The notes: generated by a model not told the origin, from the sequence alone. A stretch of DNA of 50,476 nucleotides from Neolewinella litorea (GCF_004803465.1 NZ_SRSF01000010.1:59047-109522); one strand, 5' to 3'; positions 1-8,662 are shown, counted from the stretch's first letter. A program made the numbers and translations.

Positions 1-291
1 GAGGACATCATCATGCGCGGTGCCGAAGTAGCCAGCAATAACATCGTTGTCGAAGACATCATCATGCGCGGTGCTGAAGTAGCCAGCAATAACATCGTTG
101 TCGAAGACATCATCATGCGCGGTGCCGAAGTAGCCAGCAACAACATCGTCGTCGAGGACATCATCATGCGCGGTGCCGAAGTAGCCAGCAACAACATCGT
201 CGTCGAAGACATCATCATGCGCGGTGCTGAAGTAGCCAGCAACAACATCGTTGTCGAGGACATCATCATGCGCGGTACCAAAATGGCCTAA
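1..291 (+). CDS. Tandem 17-residue repeat protein, C-terminal part (5' end outside window)
   Basis: The frame is open from base 1 and stops at 289-291, so only the C-terminal end is visible. It encodes five complete copies of MRGAEVASNNIVVEDII (register may be shifted) and ends in a diverged sixth copy, MRGTKMA. Between copies the changes are GAG/GAA, GCC/GCT, AAT/AAC and GTT/GTC, all silent in this frame. The antisense frame is also open, but the same changes would alter its amino acids (N/D, I/V, G/S, L/F). That pattern supports coding on this strand. There is no recognised domain, Cys or visible sorting signal in the part seen. Function unknown; a regular structural or surface repeat protein is possible. 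An internal ATG in each repeat (first at 13) could be mistaken for the start. Confidence 0.6.
   Translation, partial: EDIIMRGAEVASNNIVVEDIIMRGAEVASNNIVVEDIIMRGAEVASNNIVVEDIIMRGAEVASNNIVVEDIIMRGAEVASNNIVVEDIIMRGTKMA
1..291 (+). repeat. 51-bp perfect-period tandem repeat, five full copies plus a partial sixth
   Basis: Units begin at 1, 52, 103, 154 and 205, with a diverged partial unit from 256. The period is exactly 51 bp (17 codons) with no indels. Copies differ at only a few third codon positions. The array runs off the left edge, so total copy number is unknown. Confidence 0.95.
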
Positions 292-646
292 GCCAAGCGC
301 TTAAAAAATCACGTTTAGCGTTGTGATTTCGAAAATCCGCGTGATCACAAAATCCTGTTCTTCCGGTTTTGCCGTAGATAAGGCATCCTGACAAGAATAG
401 AACTGTACGCGAACCAATGTTCTTCGGCCCGGTCCCTGGGGCCATCCGTTTGAACATTCATTTTTGCCTCAGCTTCGAACACGAAAGCAACTGGGCAATT
501 TTACCGGATTAAGGCATCATTGCCACCTTTAGTAACCCAAACACCTACACCAGTGACCCTTCGGGTCATCAAAACCCAAAATCATGGTTGAAGACATCAT
601 CTTCTAGATTTGCCTGAGGGCCCGTCCCGACGCAGCTGCCTTATTC
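292..646. other. Gene-free region with a short echo of the 51-bp repeat
   Basis: No convincing gene is present in these 355 bases. Two things stand out. At 554-568 there is a perfect small hairpin (TGACCC-TTC-GGGTCA) without a T tract. At 584-607 the sequence reads ATG GTT GAA GAC ATC ATC TTC TAG (M-V-E-D-I-I-F-stop), which repeats the V-E-D-I-I core of the upstream array in frame with its own stop. It may be a relic of a second array end. Confidence 0.5.
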
Positions 647-2200
647 TTACTTCGCCCTCGCCCGCAGCTTTCTTCCGTCGGTACTCGTCGTTTCCAGATT
701 TTCCAGGACGACCTCCCACAGGGTCTCATACCGTACGATCTCCGTACTGTTGGCCCGACCCAGAAGCTTTGCCTGCGGGCTTGTCATCTTCTGGTAGGTT
801 TTATTCGACTTCCTGATCGTAGCCGCGCGGTGGAAGTTGCACTTTTCAGCGGTAAGCAGCAGCTTAAAGAAGCAGTTGTTTCTCAGGTTCTCGTTGTTCA
901 TCAGGTAGCGGCTGCCGTAACGTACCAGGGCATCCGTACGATCGATGATCTTTCCGTACTGCTCCTGTATGATGAAGTAAATCACCTGCAGGATCAGGAT
1001 CTGGATGTTCATTCCCTGCTTGTCCTTGGAATAGGAGGGAACGTTGTTGACGAACTTGTAGAGCTTGAAATCCGGCAGTTTGCCGTTCATCTTCTCCGGG
1101 TCGATCTTTCCGGCCAGTACGAGAATGTTGATGTAGGCTTCCAGGATGAGCCAGTATTCGACGTGTTGCTGTTTCAGCAGGCGCCGCAGTGCTCGCCGGT
1201 CCACCTGCGCCAACTGTTCGTAGGCGTAGTCGAAGTGGCCGGTCTGCAGCCCTAGGGTAATGGCGTACTCCGCCAGTTTGAGGTCGTTGATCGAATTTTC
1301 GGCGATCATCGTTTTGGCCCGCTTCACCTGCAGGTAGCCTTCCTTGAAGTCTCGCAGTTTGACGGAGCACTCTACCCGCGTAAGGGCCATCAGCGAAAGC
1401 GACTGGTACCCCGCCCCTTTACAACCCCGCAGAACCATCTCCGCCCGGTTGGCCGTCTGGATTGCTTCCAGGTAGCTTCCTAGCAGAGTAAGTCCGTGCA
1501 CCTTCATGATATAGAAGGTTGCTTGCATAGCGGACACCTTTGGGTACTTGATCACCAGCGGCTCGCACTCGGCAACGAATTCCGCCACCTTGCTGCCGAT
1601 TTCGTTGGGGAGGAGTTTATGGGCGTAGATCAGCCGACGCATCTCCCGGTAGTAGCTCGTTACCTTATTCAGTACCTGCTCGGCTTCGGCGTAGTAATCC
1701 GCCTGCTCCTGGTATTTAAGAAATTGCTTCTCATCGAAGCCAACCCCCAGATACAGACCCGCAAGAATGGAAGTAAGGCGGCTGTTGATCGGCAGAATCT
1801 CGTAATCCTGCACCCGCCGCAGCGTAAGGTGTGCCAGGTACTTCACGCTCTGCCAGGCCCGACGGTTCATCAGCAGGGTGATCAGGTTCAGCTGCTGGTA
1901 ACCATTGACCAGGGCGCTATCGTAAGTACGGTAGTTGGACGAATACACATCATCATCCATAATGGCTGTGGTGATGAGGTCTCGTAGGCGGCTTTTCAGC
2001 GCGCGATAGGCGGGATGACTGGGGGAATACCCCTTGCCGTACAGGCGTTCAACGATCTCTTCTTCGGTAAGGTCGCCCTTATTTACCAGTCCGTGCAACT
2101 CGCCGATCATCGACGGTTTGCCCTTGGATTGGGTGATTTTTAGAAGTTTTCCCACTTTTTTCATGGGAGCAACATCTAAAAGCTCTCTTATATCTTCCAT
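647..2200 (-). CDS. Unknown helical protein, 517 aa
   Basis: I do not recognise the family. The product is 517 residues, without a signal peptide or membrane segment, so it is probably cytoplasmic. The first 80 residues are basic and contain MKKVGKLLKI and a KSRLRDLITTAI segment. The rest is rich in Leu, Tyr and Ala with amphipathic helices resembling a TPR-like solenoid. The C-terminus is strongly basic (RKLRARAK). The ATG at 2198-2200 is preferred because it lies downstream of a good Bacteroidota promoter. The gene is monocistronic: a gene-free region lies on either side. Function cannot be inferred from this context. Confidence 0.7.
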   Translation of the reverse strand: MEDIRELLDVAPMKKVGKLLKITQSKGKPSMIGELHGLVNKGDLTEEEIVERLYGKGYSPSHPAYRALKSRLRDLITTAIMDDDVYSSNYRTYDSALVNGYQQLNLITLLMNRRAWQSVKYLAHLTLRRVQDYEILPINSRLTSILAGLYLGVGFDEKQFLKYQEQADYYAEAEQVLNKVTSYYREMRRLIYAHKLLPNEIGSKVAEFVAECEPLVIKYPKVSAMQATFYIMKVHGLTLLGSYLEAIQTANRAEMVLRGCKGAGYQSLSLMALTRVECSVKLRDFKEGYLQVKRAKTMIAENSINDLKLAEYAITLGLQTGHFDYAYEQLAQVDRRALRRLLKQQHVEYWLILEAYINILVLAGKIDPEKMNGKLPDFKLYKFVNNVPSYSKDKQGMNIQILILQVIYFIIQEQYGKIIDRTDALVRYGSRYLMNNENLRNNCFFKLLLTAEKCNFHRAATIRKSNKTYQKMTSPQAKLLGRANSTEIVRYETLWEVVLENLETTSTDGRKLRARAK

Positions 2201-2244
2201 CGGGATGTTCCGAAAGTGGTTGTTTGTGGCAAATTTCGGAGTCT

Positions 2245-2276
2245 CTAAGGTAAAGCAAATCAGTCAATTAGCAAAA
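2245..2276 (-). promoter_or_regulatory. Bacteroidota-type promoter for the 517-aa gene
   Basis: Read on the minus strand there is a TTTTG (-33 element, 2272-2276), a 19-bp spacer and TACCTTAG (-7 element, 2245-2252), close to the TTTG / TAnnTTTG consensus of Bacteroidota. It sits 45 bp before the ATG at 2200. Confidence 0.5.
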
Positions 2277-2352
2277 GTACCTATCAAAAAGGGCCGAAAT
2301 TTTATGCTGCAAAAGAGCCAATTTTGCTTGTTTTTCGTGCCCTACCCCACTC

Positions 2353-2360
2353 TATATTTG
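2353..2360 (+). promoter_or_regulatory. TATATTTG -7 promoter box for a plus-strand transcript
   Basis: TATATTTG matches the TAnnTTTG consensus perfectly. A weak upstream partner exists (TTTTG at 2322-2326 or CTTG at 2327-2330, spacers 26 or 22 bp). There is no coding gene downstream before a strong terminator at 2558-2597, which points to a non-coding transcript. Confidence 0.45.
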
Positions 2361-2366
2361 TATCAA

Positions 2367-2597
2367 CGAAAACGGAAAAACACCTAAAACTACCCTTTTA
2401 AAGATCTAATTCTTGAGTTTTATGAAATTGTGTTTGTTCATAGTGTCTCTTTAGTTATAATTCGCAACCCTTGAATGTGGGGTTCTAATTTCATCAAAGG
2501 AGTGGTTGACATAACTAGCCTCGTGTCAGCTTACCGGTTTAGCGAAATTATAACGACAGCGCCAACCGCACTTCGGTTGGCGCTTTTTTTATTTTTT
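2367..2597 (+). ncRNA. Candidate small structured RNA, about 230 nt, possibly 6S-like
   Basis: The interval is bounded by a consensus -7 box and a strong intrinsic terminator and contains no plausible gene. GTTATAATTCGC (2454-2465) pairs with GCGAAATTATAAC (2542-2554), 12 base pairs with one bulged A, closing a 76-nt region. Inside it are smaller hairpins (AACCC/GGGGTT around 2466-2485; GACA/TGTC around 2508-2527). A long closing stem around a loosely paired centre next to a terminator is the general plan of 6S RNA, but I see no diagnostic motif. The first 87 nt after the predicted start have no assigned structure. Class assignment is inference. Confidence 0.4.
2558..2597 (+). terminator. Strong intrinsic terminator
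   Basis: The perfect 11-bp stem AGCGCCAACCG / CGGTTGGCGCT (2558-2568 and 2574-2584) with a CACTT loop is followed by T7-A-T6. The T tract lies on the plus-strand side only, so it ends a plus-strand transcript, not the porP-like gene on the minus strand. Confidence 0.9.
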
Positions 2598-2668
2598 GAT
2601 GTCGCCAACCGATGATTCGCCAAATGTAGGCATTACATGCGGTTTCTCCGAATTTGTTTCAAACAGTT

Positions 2669-3679
2669 CTAGCGAAACATGCCCAAACAATCATTGTAGC
2701 GGTCGGCATAGCGCCTGCGCTGCAATTCTGCGCTGTTTCCGAAGTCGATAGCAAAGCTGAGTTCAAAGGTGGCACCGAGTCCGCCGGGTACGTCCCGCAG
2801 TCCGGAGATGACGCTATCGTAGCTCAGTCCGATCTTCAAAATATCTTCCCGAAACGTTACCGCGGCGATGAATCCGTCTGGGTTCCCGAAGGCGTGGCGA
2901 TACCACCCCCCCAGGGAAAACAGGCCATAGCCGAAGTATGCCCCCACGTTGAGTTGCTGAAAGCTGGCCTGACTGGTGAAGAGCAGGTTGGGCGTAACGT
3001 AAGAGGGGCGGCGGGGGTTACTGTACCGTTTGATCTCAAACTGGGCCCCCGTATGGACGCTCAGCCGCTGCGGCCTGCCGGCGTAAAGATTGTTATCGAG
3101 GGCCAGCAGCCCCTCATCCGGTCGGTTGAGGTGCTCGATGCTAAGTCCGCCGTAAAGATTCTGCGCGTAGAAGAGGACGCCGGCCCCGATATCAACCGAG
3201 GTTTTCGATACCCCGGCCAGTTCTTCTTCCGTGACGCCACCCGCGCCGTTGGCCGGATCGATGATGTCGCCGAAGATCAGCCCCCCGAAATTCAGTCGGC
3301 TGCTCAGTAGTCCACCGCTCAGTCCCATCCGGACGAACACCTCTTGGTTGACGCGCACCTCGTAGGCATAGATGAAGGCGAACTGACTGTTGCGGTAAAG
3401 CCCCTCCAGCTGGCTGTCGGTTAACATCCGGAAGCCGAAGTTGGAGGGCGTGTTATGGATGGGTTGCTCGTAGCTCGCCGCGAAGGTGGTAAAAGCGCTC
3501 GGGTAGCTGGTGTGCTGGCTGCGGTAGTTGAGGGTGATGCGGGGTGCCGCGCTCACGCCCGTGAAGGCAGGGTTCAGCTGCAGGGGGGAGGCATAGAATT
3601 GGGAGAACACGGCATCCTGCGCTCCGCCGCGACCGCAAAAGCAGAAAAGCCAGACCAGAACGATACAGAGGGTGCGCAT
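2669..3679 (-). CDS. porP: PorP/SprF family type IX secretion outer-membrane protein
   Basis: The 336-residue product starts with a signal peptide (MRTLCIVLVWLFCFC...AQD). Then comes the family hallmark, FSQFYASPLQLNPAFTG, followed by alternating beta strands to the C-terminus. PorP/SprF proteins are outer-membrane components of the type IX secretion system that bind the PorK/N ring or serve particular type B clients. An open frame extends upstream to 4033, but that part overlaps the divergent porU gene and is lost when the ATG before the signal peptide is chosen. A TAGTTTTA box lies 3 nt upstream of this ATG. The gene is divergent from porU with 153 bp between them. It could equally be a dedicated SprF-like partner rather than the core PorP; Bacteroidota carry many paralogues. 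Confidence 0.85.
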   Translation of the reverse strand: MRTLCIVLVWLFCFCGRGGAQDAVFSQFYASPLQLNPAFTGVSAAPRITLNYRSQHTSYPSAFTTFAASYEQPIHNTPSNFGFRMLTDSQLEGLYRNSQFAFIYAYEVRVNQEVFVRMGLSGGLLSSRLNFGGLIFGDIIDPANGAGGVTEEELAGVSKTSVDIGAGVLFYAQNLYGGLSIEHLNRPDEGLLALDNNLYAGRPQRLSVHTGAQFEIKRYSNPRRPSYVTPNLLFTSQASFQQLNVGAYFGYGLFSLGGWYRHAFGNPDGFIAAVTFREDILKIGLSYDSVISGLRDVPGGLGATFELSFAIDFGNSAELQRRRYADRYNDCLGMFR

Positions 3680-3682
3680 GCC

Positions 3683-3690
3683 TAAAACTA
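3683..3690 (-). promoter_or_regulatory. TAGTTTTA box 3 nt before the porP-like start
   Basis: On the minus strand TAGTTTTA, one base off TAnnTTTG, is followed by GGC and then the ATG at 3677-3679. If it is the -7 element, the mRNA would be nearly leaderless. Confidence 0.3.
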
Positions 3691-3832
3691 ATCGCTGCTC
3701 CGTCGCTTTCCAAATTTCCGCACCCGGTGGTCGGCGCTGCGACAGCCGCCCCCCGCTACCCCGCAATCTCAGCCGATAAAACAACGTTTCGGGCCCGGCA
3801 GTGTATCTTAATTTCAGGTCCAAGGCCGAACT

Positions 3833-6800
3833 ATGCTGAAGCACTTTCTTTTCCTCTTTTTCCTGGCGTTGTCCCTGACGATCGCGGCTCAGCAAAGCAT
3901 TCGGCAGGACCTGTATTGGAACCCGCCCACCATCATTGAATGGGAAGGCAGCCGCCGGGTGATTCTTTCCTTTACCCTTGGACCAGACGGTGCCGGCACG
4001 GAGAAATCGGGTGAGTTGCCCGCCTTCGTTCACGTTTTCCCCGGGGGATCCGGGGCGCCCTATGACGTGGAGATCGTCAGCCTGAAAAGTGAGCCCTTCC
4101 CCACACCTCCCGGCTTCTCGGCCGAGCCGGTCACGGATTTCTCCTTCGCTTACTCACCCGTCCGCCAACCGCAAGGCTGGCTGGGGAAAATCAGTGGCCC
4201 CGCGATCATTCGCACCCCCGTGGGGCTGGAACGATTGCTGTCCGTAGAACTGCGGCTGGTACCATCGGTTGCCGCGAGCAGCAACACCGGAAGATCGACT
4301 TTTGCTGCCAACTCCGTGCTCCGCGAAGGTGATATCTACCGCGTTGCCGTTACGGCTACAGGCGTGCACAAAATCAGCCGCGCCTTCCTGGCCGACCAAT
4401 TGAAAGTGACCAACCTGAACGGGATCGATCCCCGGGACATCAAGATCTTTGGGCAGCCCGGTGGAATGCTACCCGAAACGGTGAATGATATGCCGCCGGA
4501 TGACCTGTACGAGCAGGCCATATATATAGAGGGTGAAGGTGACGGCTCTTTTGACGGCGGGGATTATATCCTCTTCCACGCGGAGGGCCCGGACGAGCGG
4601 CGCTACGACCCCCTGACCGATCGCTTTGTCTACACCAACAACATCTACACCGACCGCAGCTATTACTACCTGCAGATCGGCACACCCGGGCGGGGCCGGC
4701 GGGTCTCTCCACTGCCCAACGCAACCAACGGTGCCGTCACGGATACCTACGACGCGCTCTTCCGCTACGAGGAAGACAAGTACAACGTGCTGCACGAGCT
4801 GGGCGGCAACAACCATGGGTCGGGACAGACCTGGTTCGGAGAATTCTTCAAGGTATCGCGGCAAAAAGACTTTCCCAACCTGGTCACGTTCCCCGACCTG
4901 GTCACCGACCAGCCCCTGTGGGTGCGAAGCCGCATGGGGCTGCGCTCCGCGGCCAGCAGTCGCTTCTTTCTGGAAGTGAACGGAGCCCAGATCAGCAGTA
5001 CCAACGCCGCGGCGGTGGTCTTCGGAGCGGAAGAGCAGCGCTCGGCCGTGATCCCGACCGAACTCGTGGGCACTGCACCCGCCGCGGGCGATCGCGTAAA
5101 CGTCTCGGTAGTTTATCCGGTGCCCGCCGGAACGGACCGGAGTGAGGGGTGGTTGGACTGGATCGACATTCGGGGCCGGCGTCGGCTGACCTTTGCCAAC
5201 CAGGACCAATTTTCCTTCCGGGATACCAAAACCGTGGACGGCGCGGCTGTTACCTTCAAATTTGGTGGTTCCCTGCCCACCGACGCAAGGGTGTGGCGGA
5301 TCGACGGACTGGACGTACGCGAGGCCACCCTGGCCGGAGCGGCCTTCACGGCACCGGCCGGTGGCAAGCTCTACGAATACGTCGCCTTCCGGGCGGGCAG
5401 CAACTTGTTGATACCCGAAGCTATAGGCAAAATCCCGAACCAGAACCTTCACGCCACTCGGGAGGCGGACATGATTATCGTTACCCACCCGGATTTTCTG
5501 GCGCAAGCGGAAAAGCTTGCCGAACACCGGCGCGCTCACAACGGGTTTACTGTGCCCCTGGTCACTACCCAGCAGATATACCATGAGTTCAGCGGCGGAC
5601 GTGACGACCCCGCCGCGATACGCAACTTCGCACGCATGGTGTATGAACGCGACCCGAGTTTACGCTATTTGCTGTTGTTTGGCGATGGCAGCTTTGATCA
5701 CCGCAACATTTACCAGCTGGGCACCAATTTTATTCCGGTCTACGAGCATGAGGGTGCCTTCACTCAGGTTAAGAGCTTTCCCGCCGACGACTTCTACGGC
5801 ATCATGACCCCGGCCGTCGACGGCCAGCCCCTCGCTCCGGACCTCAGCATTGCCGTAGGCCGTTTGCCCATCAAGTCGGCGGACGAGGCCGGCCCCGTGG
5901 TGGAAAAGTTGATCCGTTACGACACCGACCCCTCCGCATTCGGCGACTGGCGTACGCGCATGGTCTTCGTGGGTGACGACGAAGACGGCGGCAAGCATAC
6001 CATTGATGTGAATCGGGTAGCCAACGCCGTGGAGCAGCGGAAGCCCGACCTTAATTTCGATAAGCTCTACTTCGACCTGTTCCCGCAGCAAAGCCTGTCT
6101 TCCGGCGACCGTTACCCCGATATCACCGAGGGGCTGGACCGGGCCGTCTTCCGGGGGGCGCTGGCAGTGACCTATCTGGGCCACGGCGGGCCGCGGGGCT
6201 GGGCACAGGAGCGGGTGCTGACCATCCCCCAGATCCGAAACTGGACCCGGCCGGCCGGTTCACCGGATCCGATTCAGCCGCCCGTTTTCATAACGGCCAC
6301 CTGCACCTTCAGCAATTACGACGATGCCTCTTTTGTAAGCGCCGGGGAAGAAGCGCTCCTGACGCCGCGCGGCGGCGTGATCGCCCTGATGACCACTACC
6401 CGTCCGGTTTTTGCCACCCGCAACTACGAGCTCACCAACAATACGGTGCAGGCCATGCTCGACCGCCCGGATGGAGAATGGCGAAGTCTCGGCGACATCA
6501 TCCGGATCGCGAAGAACGAGACCACTCCGGTAGACCGTGGTTCTTTCCTTTCCGGCGATACCGAGAACGCGCGCAAGTACACCCTGCTGGGTGATCCTGC
6601 TACGGTAATTGCCTTTCCGCGCCATGGGGTACGGACCACGTTCATCGACACCCTGGCCGTCGACTCCATGCGCACCGATACCGTACGTGCCCTGCAAAAG
6701 ATGCGTATCAGTGGAGAGATCGTTGACGTAACCGGCAACCTGCTCAGTAATTTTAACGGGCAGGTCTACCCTACGATCTACGACAAGGAGCAGACGGTGC

Positions 6801-7723
6801 CTACGCTTCAGCAAGACAGCGACAGTCCGCTGCTACAGATCGGCGTACAACGCAACATCGTCTTCCGCGGCCGGGCAACGGTAACGAACGGCAAGTTCTC
6901 TTTTGAATTCGTGGTACCCAGCGATATCGACTACGATTTCGGTCCGGCGAAGATCAGCTACTATGCTGCCGATCGTACCCAACGCACCGACGCAGCCGGC
7001 TACTACGACCAACTCATCATCGGAGGCACCGGCACAGACACCAACGCCAACGATGAGGGACCCACGGTCGACGTCTACCTGGACGATACGGATTTCGTGG
7101 CCGGCGGACAGGTCGGTGAAGACCCCGTATTGCTGCTCCACCTCTCCGATGATCTCGGCATCAACGTCACCGGCAACAGCATCGGGCATGACCTGGAAGC
7201 CGTACTCGACGAGGACTCGCGGAATGCTATCGTGTTGAACGACTACTATGAGGCAGACGTAGACGATTTTCGCAGCGGCAAGGTGCGCTACCCCCTTTTC
7301 GACCTCAAGCCGGGCCTGCATACGGTGACCGTACGGGCCTGGGACGTGGCCAACAACAGCTCCGTTGCGACCACCGAATTCCTGGTGGCGACGGATATCG
7401 GCGATGCGCTGAGTCACGTGCTCAATTACCCCAACCCCTTCACCACCTCCACCTGCTTCCAGTTCGACCATACCTTGGTGGGCCAGGAAGTAACCGCCAT
7501 CGTCCAGATCTTCACCGTGAGCGGGAAGCTCGTTAAAACCCTGGAAGCCGGCTTCCCCTTCAGCGACGGCTCCGTGCGGCAGGACGACTGCATCGCCTGG
7601 GATGGTCTCGACGATTACGGCGATCCCCTGGCCCGGGGGGTATACCTCTACCAGGTCCGCCTCCTGGGCGACGGCAACAACGTCGTGAACGGTGAGCTGG
7701 AAAAGCTGGTGATACTGCGGTAG
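3833..7723 (+). CDS. porU: Type IX secretion sortase PorU (gingipain-like C25 peptidase)
   Basis: The 1296-residue protein has a signal peptide (to about Ala19-Gln20) and an N-terminal beta-rich region that includes VYRVAVTATGVHKISRAFL. A peptidase C25 domain covers about residues 560-890. The catalytic dyad is visible as His784 in YLGHGG and Cys824 in TATCTFSNYDD. The C-terminus (from about residue 1200) is a type A sorting-like domain with LNYPNPF, a GKLVKTL strand and GVYLYQVRL. PorU sits on the cell surface, removes the C-terminal signal of T9SS cargo and joins cargo to anionic lipopolysaccharide. Its length and order match PorU of other Bacteroidota. It lies next to a porP-like gene; no PorV gene is seen nearby. 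It ends in a long repeat array. Confidence 0.92.
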   Translation: MLKHFLFLFFLALSLTIAAQQSIRQDLYWNPPTIIEWEGSRRVILSFTLGPDGAGTEKSGELPAFVHVFPGGSGAPYDVEIVSLKSEPFPTPPGFSAEPVTDFSFAYSPVRQPQGWLGKISGPAIIRTPVGLERLLSVELRLVPSVAASSNTGRSTFAANSVLREGDIYRVAVTATGVHKISRAFLADQLKVTNLNGIDPRDIKIFGQPGGMLPETVNDMPPDDLYEQAIYIEGEGDGSFDGGDYILFHAEGPDERRYDPLTDRFVYTNNIYTDRSYYYLQIGTPGRGRRVSPLPNATNGAVTDTYDALFRYEEDKYNVLHELGGNNHGSGQTWFGEFFKVSRQKDFPNLVTFPDLVTDQPLWVRSRMGLRSAASSRFFLEVNGAQISSTNAAAVVFGAEEQRSAVIPTELVGTAPAAGDRVNVSVVYPVPAGTDRSEGWLDWIDIRGRRRLTFANQDQFSFRDTKTVDGAAVTFKFGGSLPTDARVWRIDGLDVREATLAGAAFTAPAGGKLYEYVAFRAGSNLLIPEAIGKIPNQNLHATREADMIIVTHPDFLAQAEKLAEHRRAHNGFTVPLVTTQQIYHEFSGGRDDPAAIRNFARMVYERDPSLRYLLLFGDGSFDHRNIYQLGTNFIPVYEHEGAFTQVKSFPADDFYGIMTPAVDGQPLAPDLSIAVGRLPIKSADEAGPVVEKLIRYDTDPSAFGDWRTRMVFVGDDEDGGKHTIDVNRVANAVEQRKPDLNFDKLYFDLFPQQSLSSGDRYPDITEGLDRAVFRGALAVTYLGHGGPRGWAQERVLTIPQIRNWTRPAGSPDPIQPPVFITATCTFSNYDDASFVSAGEEALLTPRGGVIALMTTTRPVFATRNYELTNNTVQAMLDRPDGEWRSLGDIIRIAKNETTPVDRGSFLSGDTENARKYTLLGDPATVIAFPRHGVRTTFIDTLAVDSMRTDTVRALQKMRISGEIVDVTGNLLSNFNGQVYPTIYDKEQTVPTLQQDSDSPLLQIGVQRNIVFRGRATVTNGKFSFEFVVPSDIDYDFGPAKISYYAADRTQRTDAAGYYDQLIIGGTGTDTNANDEGPTVDVYLDDTDFVAGGQVGEDPVLLLHLSDDLGINVTGNSIGHDLEAVLDEDSRNAIVLNDYYEADVDDFRSGKVRYPLFDLKPGLHTVTVRAWDVANNSSVATTEFLVATDIGDALSHVLNYPNPFTTSTCFQFDHTLVGQEVTAIVQIFTVSGKLVKTLEAGFPFSDGSVRQDDCIAWDGLDDYGDPLARGVYLYQVRLLGDGNNVVNGELEKLVILR

Positions 7724-7741
7724 TCGGGGAAATTCCCTCGA

Positions 7742-8530
7742 GGGCGGAGGGCTTCCAGGCCCGATCACTTCTAAATACCTCAGGGACTACAACAGAAGGA
7801 CCCACGTACTCACGTGGTTCTCCAGGCTACAATTATCGGGTCTGGAGACCCTCAACCCTACAGCAATGGGCGGAGGGCCTCCAGGCCCGATCACAACTAA
7901 GTACCTCGGGAACTACAGCTGAAGGGCCCACATGCTACACGTGGGTCTCCAGCCTACAATCATCGGGTCTGGAGCCCCTCAACCCGACAGCAAACGGGCG
8001 GAGGGCCTCCAGGCCCGATCACCACTAAGGACCTCAGGAACTACAGCTGAAGGGCCCACATGCTCAACGTGAGCCTCTTGCCTTCAATTATCGGGTCTGA
8101 AGACCCTCAACCCGACAGCAAATGGGCGGAGGGCCTCCCGGCCCGATCTCCACTAAGTACCTCAGGGACTATAGCTGAAGGGCCCAATACTACACGTGGT
8201 TCTCCAGCCTTCAATCATCGGGTTTGGAGCCCCTCAACCCGACAGCAAACGGGCGGAGGGCCTCCAGGCCCGATCACCACTAAGTACCTCAGGTACTATA
8301 GCAGAAGGCCCCACATGCTCAACGTGAGCCTCCTGCCTACAACTATCGGGTCTGGAGACCCTCAACCCGACATCAAACGGGCGGAGTTCCTCCAAGCCCG
8401 ATCACCACTAAGTACCTCAGGAACTACAGTTGAAGGGCCCACATGCTCAACGTGAGCCTTTTGCCTTCAATTATCGGGTCTGGAGACCCTCAACCCGACA
8501 GCAAATGGGCAGAGGGCCTCCTGGCCCGAT
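7742..8530. repeat. 127-bp tandem array of nested hairpins, six full units plus a partial
   Basis: Units beginning GGGCGGAGGGC (with small variation) start at 7742, 7868, 7996, 8124, 8251, 8379 and 8507, spacings 126, 128, 128, 127, 128 and 128 bp. Each unit junction holds a 58-nt inverted repeat. In the copy at 7962-8019, arms of 19 bp (ATCGGGTCTGGAGCCCCTC against GAGGGCCTCCAGGCCCGAT) pair at 17 of 19 positions, with an inner CCCG/CGGG stem and an 8-nt loop. The linker contains a second hairpin (CCCAC...GTGGG) in several copies. Spacings that are not multiples of three and sequence change in all frames argue against coding. The array separates convergent porU and susD. Confidence 0.93.
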
Positions 8531-8662
8531 TAATTGTAAACATCCAAGGGGTTCGGATCGCTCGACCCACAGGGCCTAGACCTGGCCTGGCATCAACGGA
8601 TATAGACTGTGCGCTCTATCACCTCCGACCAAGCAGCTACCCAAGTGCTACAGGGCACCTCA
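8531..8662. other. Gene-free spacer between repeat array and susD terminator
   Basis: This is unique sequence after the last repeat fragment. I see no gene, promoter box or repeat here. Open frames crossing it are extensions of frames generated by the 127-bp array. Confidence 0.5.

Noticed and set aside
1..270. Antisense repeat protein (AGYFGTAHDD-type units) on the minus strand
   Set aside because: The frame is open, but it has no ATG in the window and the differences between units would be amino-acid changes, whereas they are all silent on the plus strand.
554..568. Intrinsic terminator at the TGACCC/GGGTCA hairpin
   Set aside because: The stem is only 6 bp and no T tract follows on either strand.
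3680..4033. N-terminal extension of the porP-like protein to an ATG at 4033
   Set aside because: It overlaps the divergent porU gene by 201 bp and would put the obvious signal peptide in the middle of the protein.
7742..8530. CRISPR array
   Set aside because: The 127-bp units are contiguous and nearly identical throughout, with no unique spacers and no cas genes nearby.
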